NCBI GenBank assembly: GCA_949751835.1
Contig: CATKHK010000001.1
Coordinates: 682,001 to 746,000, forward strand
From: Blepharisma japonicum
Taxonomy: Eukaryota > Ciliophora > Heterotrichea > Heterotrichida > Blepharismidae
Length of the DNA stretch: 64,000 nucleotides
Direction of reading: 5' to 3'
The number at the start of each line of letters is the position of its first letter. The first letter of the stretch is position 1. A program made the translations under genes and the position numbers. The notes beneath the pieces are model-generated. The model was not told the origin of the DNA. It made no database searches and was given only the letters and a program-made list of their open reading frames with translations. Shown here in pieces: positions 1-10,449 of this stretch.

Positions 1-699
1 ATAATAACTACTTAGTAAGATGTGGAGTGAATCAAATTCAAGGTCTAGCACAGATGAATGGGTGGTGTACAGAGTGCTTTCTAATGCTTCATGCTTTTCA
101 AATACTAGCTCAGCTTGGGTTTCAATATCAGACTGAGTGGTTTTTAGATCTTTGCTATTAGTTCTCAATTTCTCTTTAAATTTCTGAGCTAATCCGAGCT
201 GGTAGCTGTTTCCAGGCTCACTCTTCGCTTTTTCAAAAGCTGCTTGTGTGGACTCAACCTCCTTGGTCTGTTTTTCTAGCTTAGCTTTCAGCTTAAAATA
301 AAGGATTTTTGCTTGGTTTAGATCTTTCATGCCCATGGAAGTACTTTCTTTTATTCAAGTCTTGCATGAGTTTATATCAGAAACTAGCTGGTTGAATTTT
401 TGCATTATGCTGAAATTTAATGCCAAGCCAGATTTGCTATAATCTTCTCCAAGCTTCTCACTAAACTCACCAAAAAACTTTAATGAATTTACTAAATGCT
501 TATTTTCATTTGATGTATTTTTAAATAAAGCCGTTAAGAATGCTCTGCCTGTTTTGGAAAGAGCCTTCCCATATGTATCAAACAAAAGTGTTGTGTCATT
601 AAAAAGCGTTCTGATGATTTTTCAGTGTTTTTTAAGGCTGGATAGTTTTGATAGCCATTGTTCAACATATTGAGCCTGCTCAGAAAATTGTTCTTTCAT
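1..699 (-). CDS. BAR/F-BAR-like coiled-coil protein, 3' end cut off by the window
   Basis: The reading frame starts at an ATG at 699 and stays open to the window edge (233 codons) when TGA is read as Trp (two TGA codons, near 610 and 355). The visible part is almost entirely helical and charged, with heptad-like stretches, and carries a segment with residues FFGEFSEKLGEDYSKSG that resembles helical BAR or F-BAR folds. No catalytic motif is visible. By family, such proteins dimerise and bind curved membranes. It lies close to a second F-BAR-type gene (4125-6758), which makes a membrane-remodelling role plausible, but this is inference. The C-terminus, which might carry an extra domain, lies outside the window. 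Confidence 0.6.
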
Positions 700-929
700 T
701 AGATTTTTATATATTTTTCTATTGATGGTGCTTAAAATTAAGTCAATTTTTGAAAATTTATGTATATTTTTATTGGATTGAAATAATAATGGAGCATTTA
801 GTTACTCATGTCAATTTGGCATTAAAAATAAAACATAATAATTCATTAGATTTTAGTGAAAATTAATTATATACTAAATATTAATAATTGAAATCTCTAT
901 TTAATTTAGAAGAGAATAATAAGTAAGTG

Positions 930-2171
930 ATGGAGACACCTTTATTTTTGCGCAAGAAAAAGCTTTTCTTTGTCTTCACAAGTGCTGCAAAACCTGTATG
1001 GACTCGATATGGCTCAGAAACTGATTTATCCACATTTATCGGATCGTTAGCAGCGATTTTGTATAAGTTTCAAAATTATTATACAGGAATTCAAGACTCA
1101 CTGAGATATCTCCGCACTGCTGATATGTATGTTGTATTTCTATGCACTGAGGCTTTATTTTATGTCTGCATATCGAAAGGCAAAGATTCCCTTGAATCTT
1201 TATATCATCAGTTAAGAATGCTCCACACAAAAGTTATATCAACATTAACAGACAATATAACAACAATGCTAATATCAAGGCCAAGTTATGATGCTAGAAA
1301 CTTAATGGGTGGCACTCACTCTGCCCTAGATTACTTAATAAGAACAACTGCAGTAAGCCCAAGTATGCTTGATGCTTTCATGCCTGTTCCAATGTTAGCT
1401 CAGCATCGTTCACAAATTCAGCTTTCTTTTAAGAACCACCTAGATGACGATCTTTTATATGGTTTCATTATGACCTCGACTTCAATAATTTACCGCTACT
1501 GCAGAAAAGGGGAAAATATTCACCATATCGACACCTCTCTACTCTTCAACATGCTAGCTTCTCATAATTCATTGAGATCTACTATGTCATGAACTCCAAT
1601 CTGCTTGCCAAATTTCTCTGATAAAGGCTTTGTGTATGCTTATATAACGTTTTTACAAGACTCACAAGTTGGATTAGCATTGCTTTCTGATAATTCATCA
1701 GCGTTTAAGAATTTAAAAACATGTGGAGATGCTATAGAAACAGAGATTAGAGGGCTATTGCCTATTATAGAAGAATCAGTTAAATCTATTCCTTATTCTG
1801 TAAGTATCTGTGGGATCAAAGAATTCAAGCATTTTATATACATGACAAAGTCAGTTGACCAATACACCATGTCAGGATTTACCCCATCTACAAGAGATTT
1901 TTTGCCAGAAATGCCAATTGAGATTTATAAAAGAACGCTTAGACGATATTTTACTGCTTATAAATTGTCAAATATTTCTGAATTTTTTAAAGGAAATTAT
2001 ACAAAAATCGACACATATAAAAATGAACAAATTGTAGCGCTTAGGACAAATGAATATGTATTATTTGCGTCATTGTCTTCAATGCTCCCTGCTGCAGCTG
2101 TAGTACAGTTGACGACACAACTTTTGAGATGGCTGAAGTCTCAAGAACAAGAATTTTTCATCATGAGATAA
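930..2171 (+). CDS. MON1: Vacuolar fusion protein MON1 (Rab7 exchange factor subunit)
   Basis: 413 residues. The N-terminus reads FFVFTSAAKPVWTRYGSE, the first-longin signature of MON1/SAND proteins, followed by the typical strand-helix pattern (TADMYVVFLCTEALFYVCIS) and a C-terminal longin-like part ending in a hydrophobic and charged helix. MON1 with CCZ1 activates Rab7 on late endosomes and vacuoles and displaces the Rab5 machinery. One in-frame TGA (1590-1592) reads as Trp. ATG at 930 is chosen because the frame upstream offers only a GTG. The protein lacks the long acidic N-terminal extension of animal MON1, so it is a compact form. No CCZ1 is visible in this window. It stops at TAA, with DENR 61 bp downstream on the same strand. 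Confidence 0.9.
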
Positions 2172-2232
2172 AGAAAAACAAATATTTGTCGTATTATTAA
2201 ACATTAAATAAACTATTTAGAGCATATAGTAA

Positions 2233-2751
2233 ATGGAAACAATATACCCATTACAAGTCACATATTGTCCTATATGCACGCTACCAGTGGAGTACTGTGA
2301 GTATGGCCCTGATTTCAATTCTTGCAAGAAGTGGATTGCCAATAACTGCCCTGAAGCTTATCCTGAGCTGGCCGAAGAATTTGAAAAAATTAAGCTTGGC
2401 GAAGAACCTGCACCGATTGAAGAAGCGAAAGCTCCAGTCCAAGCTCCAACTAAAAAGGTGAAGTTTGAAGGACCAAAACAAGTGAAAATTGCATTACTGA
2501 AAAGAGGAGCAACGAAAAACATTACTGCTATTTCTGGACTGAAAGAATTTGGAATTGATCTAAAGGCTGAGGCTAAAAATATTAGAAAAAAATTTGCTTG
2601 TGGGTGTAGTGTTGTTGATGATAGCATTGAATTACAAGGAAACGCAGTTAACCAAGTTTATGATCACTTAAGTGAGATTTATCCTGATATGAAGCTTGTG
2701 GTTGAAGAAGAAGGTGGGAAAAAGAAAGTCAATAAAGGAAGTAAAAAGTAA
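2233..2751 (+). CDS. DENR: Density-regulated protein DENR (SUI1 domain)
   Basis: 172 residues. The N-terminus METIYPLQVTYCPICTLPVE matches the DENR zinc-binding segment (CPIC, then a further Cys pair around EYCEYG and NSCKKW). A low-complexity linker (about residues 60-80) leads to a C-terminal SUI1/eIF1-like domain containing VKIALLKRGATKNITAISGL and GCSVVDDSIELQGN. DENR with MCT-1 promotes recycling of 40S subunits and re-initiation after short upstream ORFs. The length is close to that of animal DENR (about 198). No intron or TGA is needed. It is a single compact gene, convergent with the Rab gene on the opposite strand. Confidence 0.95.
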   Translation: METIYPLQVTYCPICTLPVEYCEYGPDFNSCKKWIANNCPEAYPELAEEFEKIKLGEEPAPIEEAKAPVQAPTKKVKFEGPKQVKIALLKRGATKNITAISGLKEFGIDLKAEAKNIRKKFACGCSVVDDSIELQGNAVNQVYDHLSEIYPDMKLVVEEEGGKKKVNKGSKK

Positions 2752-2974
2752 TACACAATAGCAAGATTAAATAATGGCAATTCTCCATCATTAGTTAAGA
2801 GATTTGTTGGAAAATTATTTTGTAATAATTTTGCAAGATATCTTTGTTTTCTTAGAAAACATGAGAAATCAATAAGATTTAAGTCTCAAAATTCGAAATA
2901 AAATTAACTTAATAGAATTCTTGCAGCAAAACTGAAGAAATGCAAAGGAATGCAAAAACAACTAAAATTTATTA

Positions 2975-4007
<1,033 letters not shown>

Positions 4008-4124
4008 TAGAACTCAATCTCTCATTGCTGAAGAGTGATTATTTAAATATAAGAACATTTTATTAATAAAAGTGCATATGCTTAGATGCATTTAATCAAT
4101 ACATTTTAGATCGGTTAAAAGAAG

Positions 4125-6758
4125 TTATTTGTGTTTATTAATCGCTTTAACTCTCAATTCTTCATACTCTGCCTCCAATTCATCCAATAAAGCTGTCGAA
4201 ATTTTTGTCTCATTCACATCTCTTATAAAGCTATCATCAAAAATTTGTATCGGGCATGTAGGCTGGCTTATTGTTGTTATCACAAGCATGATTTCTTCAA
4301 ATCTTATCTCTTTAAAAGCAACTGAAACTCTTTTAAGTATCGTAATTGCGCATTTAAAAATAGCTTTCCAGCCTTCTAATACAAATAAGTCTCATATTGC
4401 TAGCAAAGTATCAGTCTTACTTTGTAAAATACTGGCGAATAGTGTGAGAAACCATGATGAGCTAAAATGAGCTGAGTTTATACCAATTTCATTCAAAATT
4501 TCATGAACCTCAGGTAGTAGAAGTCCAATAAGCCTATCTAGCTGATAGAAAAATTGCCTTAATTTGGGTAGATTATGCTTAAACAATGCTTTCATTTGGT
4601 ATTTTTCAATCAGTCCAATTAAGCATTTAAATACAATTTCTTCATCTTGTAGCTGCAAATAAAGGGTTCCTGCTATAAAATTCATCCCTTGGCAGTAGCC
4701 TACTTCAGGGTTAAATGCAGCATAAGCTCTAAGCAACCTTCTTAAGATATCTTGTGTTACTATTGAGTTATTTTGGAAAGACCTGAGAACATCCATCTCA
4801 ATGACGTCATTCATACCACTTTTGCCGTCCATTTGGTTGCCTCTTGATAGAAATACATCATAAATAATGGAGCTGGAACCTGTTTTTAAAGAATCTATTC
4901 AGATTTTATTGCGGAGCTCCATTCTTTTAGGGTAGCATAAGCTGCTTCGAATGAGGAGCCTCTTTTCAATACGGTTTCTGAATGCCATTTTTCAAGATTT
5001 GCAGACTTGGAGCGCTGAGGTTGTCTCTTCAGGTATCAATCAATCCAACGAAAGAGCTATTGGCAGCAGATTTCCCCATTTATTTAGACGTTTCAATGAA
5101 TCTTTTTTCATTTTAGCTAGAATTTTAGACGATTGTTGATTAGCTTGTATTTCTGAAAGGAGTAAGCATGTTCTTTCATAATCCATATTGTATTTCTTAG
5201 ATAAGTTGAGTATTATACAGTTTACCATTTCTAATGAAACTCCAAGCCTTAGCATATGATTACTGTATTGGCTGATTATAGTAAAAGCGGCTGATTTTTC
5301 AGCCCTTTCGAGCTCTGGATCTTTTTGGAATGGAATTTTATTGGCTATTTGTTTTAAAGTCCCCAGTATTCCAGAGTCCCTTATTTTTGATCGGCTTTTT
5401 TCTATTGCTTCTTTATTAGATTCCAACCTATCAGAAATTGCATAATCCATTGCTTGGATTCATCTAGCTCGATCTAAAAATATTTGGTGATGAATATAAG
5501 AAGAAAGGTAAACTCTTTTCTGATTATTGTCTATTGTGTAAAAGCTGCGAGAAAATATTAAGATCCTGATAAATTCAATAGCTTCTTGAGAATTGTCATG
5601 GATAATTCCTGTTAAGGCTTCTTTTAAAAATTGTGAAAGCTTTTCAATTTTTTCATTTGATAGTTCCCCTTTGTGCTTTTTTGTATCTAAAATATCAAAA
5701 AAATTGGTTCGGCCTTCAACAGTGCTTAATATTCTTGAAAATCTTAAGAAATGTGACGATTCAAATAAACTGGCCTCAGAATCCACTTCTTCTTCAGACT
5801 CTGGGATCAAAAAGTTCACCACCTTCAAAACATGCTCAAAATCAGGATTTTCAGCATCTGCAACCCCATTATTCACCTTTAAAAACACCTCATTCCTCCT
5901 CTTACTTCAATCCTCATAGCTTACAAACTCTTCTCTATTTGTTCCAACGTCTTTAGATTTATTCGAATCCACGAACACCATAATATCAATATTACTATTT
6001 ATATTTCCCACAATACTATTCACTTCTTCTATAATATCTATGCAAAAATTCTGGTGTTTCTGATAGTGTTTCACATATCTTTCTAACGAAGACTTAATAA
6101 AATGTATCTTGCTTTCATCACTTTGTTGTAAAGATTCCATAATCTGAGGCATAGATTTATCATATTTGCTTCAGACTTCATTAGTAGCAGAGACTGCCTG
6201 CATATAATATTTGCATTCTTGTGAGACGTGGTCTCTATGATAAATCAGATCACGTTGGGCATTTTCTTTGAGCTCTTGGTCAGCATCATCTGAGCTCAGA
6301 GTTCTTACTCTTTTATTGGCTTTTTCTGCTAATGAAGAGGTGCTATAGTACTGATATCGGATTTTCTCCATTTGTTCCCTTGCTTTTTGCAGCTCTTTTG
6401 TAATAGAAAGGCCTTTCCTTATATCATTGATATTGGCTTGTTGAAATTGATCTGCAAATTGTTCGAGAGGCTCAATTATATCAAGCTGCATATTCCGTGC
6501 AAAAGTGTTGGTGGAGCTAATGATTTTTTTGATGTGAGAGCTTAAGGAGCAAATTGACATAGAAAGAGTGTCCATGGTTCCTTCTTTAGGTAAGCTTTCT
6601 TGGAATGAGGCTTCGAGATTTATCAAGCTATCACTGAAAATATCAAGAATATTAGAATACTGCTTGAAAAAGCTGCAAATTGATGTAAGAGTCTTTGAAC
6701 TCTTTTCCATGTGTCCTTGAACGATGTCGAACTTGTCGCATATTTCAGTGTAACTCAT
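4125..6758 (-). CDS. F-BAR / F-box-like / TBC RabGAP multidomain protein
   Basis: 877 residues in one frame once several TGA codons are read as Trp. Residues about 1-220 (MSYTEICDKFDIV onward) form a helical F-BAR-like module. A long helical middle region follows. A short F-box-like helix (LIPEETTSALQVCKSWKMAF, about 575-594) precedes a TBC domain from about 640 to 840. The TBC catalytic fingers are present: IxxDxxR as IEMDVLR (Arg659) and YxQ as YCQ (Gln690), so GTPase activation is expected. By family it would bind curved membrane and switch off a Rab. The next gene downstream on the same strand is a Rab (start at 3700); whether that is the substrate is unknown. No intron was needed. The F-BAR call rests on pattern only; the TBC call is strong. 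Confidence 0.8.
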
Positions 6759-6803
6759 AATTTAATGAACTGATAAGAAAATGAATTAGCCTAGCAAATA
6801 TAT

Positions 6804-7607
6804 TTAAAATGGGTTGAGCTTGCAAAGCGGACATCTTGGATCTCTGCTGTGCTCTAAAAATCATTCTGTTATACAAGTTTTGTGAAATATATGCTCACAA
6901 TTTAATTGTCTAATTAATACATCTACATTGAAATCTTCTAAGCATATAGAGCAGGTTGTCTGACTATATTTTTCGTCTGCCTCATAAAATTTCTCTGGAT
7001 ATTTTGAATTTATGACAGCTTCAGTAAGACTAGGAACTGTGTCTTCACTATTGGCGACAATATAAATTTCAGGTGTGATTCTTCTTCTGTTTTTACAATA
7101 TATAAAAATAAATATCGACATGCAAAGAAAACTCAAAACTATCAATGTAACCCCAAAGGCCATGAGAACACCAATTTCTCAGGTACTACCACTGGAAGGG
7201 CAATCACCTTGGTCATAGTTGCATGCTTTTACGTTACACAAGTCTTGGCAAGCTCCATCTCCCATCATAACAAGTTTACAGCCAGGAGAGCATTGAGGGC
7301 AATCTGTTCCATCATAGTCACAAGATTTAGTAAAGCATAGCGCTTGGCAATTAGTATTGTTTACATCAGATCATCTGCATCCTGGAGAGCATTCCTCCGA
7401 GCATTCACCTCCTCCACATGTGCTTAAATTTCTTTTTTTCAAAGTGTTTTTCATTCCTTTATTTTCATAGCATTTTTTGCAAAATTCTTTGTATTGAGAT
7501 CTCTCAATTTTATAAACAAAATCAATACAAATTGATTCGCAATCAAAGTTATCAAGCAAAAGACTCGAAACTCTCCCTAAAAAAAGGGCTAATAAAAAAT
7601 TATACAT
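6804..7607 (-). CDS. Single-pass membrane RING-H2 ligase with Notch-type LNR ectodomain
   Basis: 267 residues. A signal peptide (MYNFLLALFLGRVSSLLL) is followed by a cysteine-rich ectodomain. Two modules there look like Lin-12/Notch repeats: spaced Cys ending CDYDGTDC and CNYDQGDC, each preceded by CSPGC. One transmembrane helix starts near residue 149 (GVTLIVLSFLCMSIFIFIYC), then a basic stop-transfer RRR. The C-terminus is a RING-H2 finger from about residue 219, with CSICLEDF, C-E-H-I-F-H-K-T-C and CPLC. TGA codes Trp in both the ectodomain and the RING. The layout fits a PA-TM-RING-like ubiquitin ligase, but with LNR modules replacing the PA domain. The ligand or substrate is unknown. The gene is divergent from the SUMO ligase at 7978. 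Confidence 0.82.
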
Positions 7608-7977
7608 TATTGTTCTTCATATCAACTAATCAGGCAAAGTAGCAATAATGCTAAATAAATGAAAGTCTCTTCCAATTCTTACACAAAACAATCATCATAA
7701 TTTTTCTCTAAAATTTCAAGACATGCTTTGATGGAAATAAAATTTCCTTACCCAATAAGTGGGAATTTATCAGTTAGCATTCCAAATATTAAATTTATCG
7801 GTTAAAATATTTTAAATATCACTTAATAGCAATTTATAATTTTAACTTAATGTTTATGTTCAGAATATGCATATGAAAGCTTCCTGCAATTATCATACTT
7901 GACTAAGCCTAGAGATATTTTAACGTAAATGATAATAAATAAAGATAATTTACCCCCCTAATAAATAATTTCCAAAA
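7608..7977. promoter_or_regulatory. Divergent intergenic spacer between RING-H2 and SUMO ligase genes
   Basis: About 370 bp of AT-rich sequence separates two start codons facing away from each other, so both promoters must lie here. I see no conserved box, repeat or RNA gene in it. No open frame of note is visible. Confidence 0.4.
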
Positions 7978-9333
7978 ATGGAGACTCAAAATCTAAATGA
8001 TTACATGTCAAAAATCCGCATAAGTTCAATGCAAGAGCTTCGAGAAATCGCAAGAAAGCTCGAGCTTAAATCTAATGGAAAACGTGAAGAACTCGCAAGA
8101 ATGATCGTATCTTTCCTTTTAACACCCGAAGGCCGAAACGAAGCATATCGAAAACTTGATTTAAGTTTCGCTAACTCTTTTTATGACCAAATTAAAACAT
8201 CTAATAGACTTCCAGAAAAATTCCGCTGTATATGTGAAGGAGGCTCTGGTGCTACAATTGAATGCGCCCGCTGCAAATTTCACCAGCATACTTCCTGCAT
8301 GGGTAGAAATACTTTAATTTCTCCATATGAATGCCCAACCTGCCAAATTTACCAAATGCAGCCACTTGACGAAGTCATTGAATTTTATATTCTCCCTAAC
8401 TCAGTTCCTCGAGATTTTATTCATGGTACCCAATGTGAAAGAAATTTTACTTTTTTGCAGTCTCAGCTTGATAAAATCCATAGTGCTAAAGGTGCTTTAC
8501 AAATCCAAGCTCGATGTTTAAGGATCGATGGGATCGGGTACACTCATCAATGGCCTAAAGTAGGCTGTTTAATAGTAAATGGAAGAACTGCAATGGAGTT
8601 TCGAGGCCCTGAACATTCTAATGCGAAAGCGCGAAAAGACGAGCCGCTAAATTTGACCACACTTTTTGTTCCAGGCAAAAATTCCGTGAATTTATTAAGA
8701 GTTGCAGATACAGAAAGTTTTTTTTGGGCTCTTGTCCTGATTAAAAAGAAAAGCGACGATCATTTTATTAAAGAGGTGTGCTCAAAACCTGGACTATCAG
8801 TGGAGCAAGGAAAAGCATTTTTAATCAAAAAATTGAATAGTGGGGATAGCGATATTCAGTCGAAAAGTGTAAAACTGTCGATAAAATGCCCATTTACGAT
8901 GACTTTGATGGAAATTCCTGTGAGGGGGACTAAATGTGACCACTTGCAGTGCTTTAATTTAGACCCATTTGTGAGGCTGCAGAAATCGTCAAAAGTAAAT
9001 AGATGAAGATGCCCGATTTGCAAAGGATTAGCGTTTGATTTAATTGAAGATAAATTTATGGCTGAAATTGTGGAGCATGCTAGAAGTCTTAATGATCCTC
9101 ACAGCGTTGAGCTGATGTCTGATGGGACTTATAGGATAATATCTTTTGAAGAATACCTTGAAAGTATCAATAAAAAAGATGAAGAATCAGGAAAAGCAGA
9201 AGACGAGGTCAAGAAAAAGAGGAAAATTGAAAAAAATGACGGCATAAATCTCAATGAATTGATGCCAGCGCCAGCGCAGCCTCAGAAAAATAATGGAAAT
9301 ACACAAGTGGTTGATTTAATAGATCTGGATTAA
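7978..9333 (+). CDS. PIAS/Siz-type SUMO E3 ligase with SAP, PHD, PINIT and SP-RING
   Basis: 451 residues. Domain order: SAP helix pair (about 15-50, SMQELREIARKLELKSNGKR), PHD finger (about 84-124: CIC, CARC, H-x2-H-x2-C, CPTC), PINIT-like region (about 130-270), SP-RING (about 303-350: C-x-H-LQCFNLDPFVRLQ and then W-x-CPIC). An acidic C-terminal SUMO-interaction motif (VVDLIDLD) ends the protein. The Trp before CPIC is TGA (9004-9006), which directly supports the code assignment. The PHD between SAP and PINIT is the plant Siz1 arrangement, not that of animal PIAS. It would transfer SUMO from Ubc9 to nuclear targets, probably bound to DNA or chromatin through SAP and PHD. No intron is needed. 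Confidence 0.93.
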
Positions 9334-9395
9334 TATAATTAATAATAAGATGTATATTTATGATAAAAATGATTAATAAATAATAATTGTTATCA

Positions 9396-10418
9396 CTATT
9401 CGTTAATATATGAAGCTTGCACATCTTTTACCAAGTATTTGAAGACGTATTTAGCTGTTTTCGTATTTTGAATCAGATGTTTGGGTGCCTGATCTACAAT
9501 ACTTTTGAAATCTGCAAGATAAGCTTCTATAATTTTCAGTTTCTCCACAACTTCGCTTGATTTAGAATTCATATCATCACCTTTTGAGGTAGGCTGAACT
9601 TTTAAATTTTTATAGTGATTTATATTGGGACCTTCTTTACATCTTCTATACAAATTATCAATAGCCCTGCATAACGATTACATAAAAATGTGTCCTATTT
9701 CCACTTGTTTTTCAGTCGCTAAAGCACTATTAACGTCTACTTGTTTAGTTAAATCCAGCCTTTTTGAGTCCACATCTTCATACTGTTTGCTCAGTTGTGC
9801 AATTTCAATATTCAGCTGCATAATCTCATCTTTTTTCTTTTTCTCCAGCTGGTCCCTGAGAGTCCTGATTTTCTGGTTTTCTTCTTCTAGCTCTTTTTGC
9901 TGCTGTTTCAACTGGTTATTTGCATTAATCAGCTTTGTATGTAAATTCAAAATATCATTGATATCTGTAAACTCTTCTGGATTTTTAAGTCTGACTTTTT
10001 CAAGAAACTCTTCATATCTTTTCATTGACAAGACTTGAGCTTCTAAAGATCCTGCTTTTTCTTTAAGCTGGACAACTTTGGCCTCAAGTTCTTCTTTTTT
10101 CTTCTGTTTAGCTTCAATTGCTTTTTTCTCTTCCTCGATCCTGTTTTTGGCTCTTTGGAGTTTTGCTTCGTTTTCGTTGATGACTTTAGAAAATTCGACA
10201 AATTTCTCTTGAACTGCCAAATCTCTTGCACGAAGTTCTTCTTCTTTGCTATTGAAAATTTCAAGGCGACGGTTTTCTTCTTCTTTTTGGCGTTCAAAAG
10301 CTTCTTGGACTTGGTACATGAGGCGTCGTTTGTCCTAGATGGAGAATACAAGCAGTCTAGTTGCAGGAGAAACAGTGTCCATTTTGAGCTGTTTGAGATT
10401 GTACTTCGTGCCTTTCAT
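9396..10418 (-). CDS. CCDC42/CFAP73-family axonemal coiled-coil protein (DUF4200), two 15-nt introns
   Basis: Start ATG at 10418. Two introns are spliced out: 10335-10349 (GTATTCTCCATCTAG) and 9667-9681 (GTAATCGTTATGCAG). Both contain or complete an in-frame stop if retained, and both leave the frame intact when removed. The protein is 330 residues, nearly all coiled coil. The segment formed across intron 1, ATRLLDKRRLMYQVQEAFE, matches the hallmark start of CCDC42/CCDC38/CFAP73 proteins, and the join across intron 2 gives HIFMAIDNLYRRC. Members attach regulatory complexes (MIA) to the axoneme or support basal bodies and the manchette. Which subfamily applies is not resolved. Confidence 0.88.
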
Positions 10419-10449
10419 TTATTAAATACTAATTATATAAAATATTAAT

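Noticed and set aside
1036-1230. Minus-strand frame inside MON1
   Set aside because: Antisense shadow of a strongly conserved gene; no family resemblance.
9625-10038. Plus-strand Ser/Phe/Leu-rich frame of 137 codons
   Set aside because: Antisense of the CCDC42-like coiled coil, which has family signatures across both introns.
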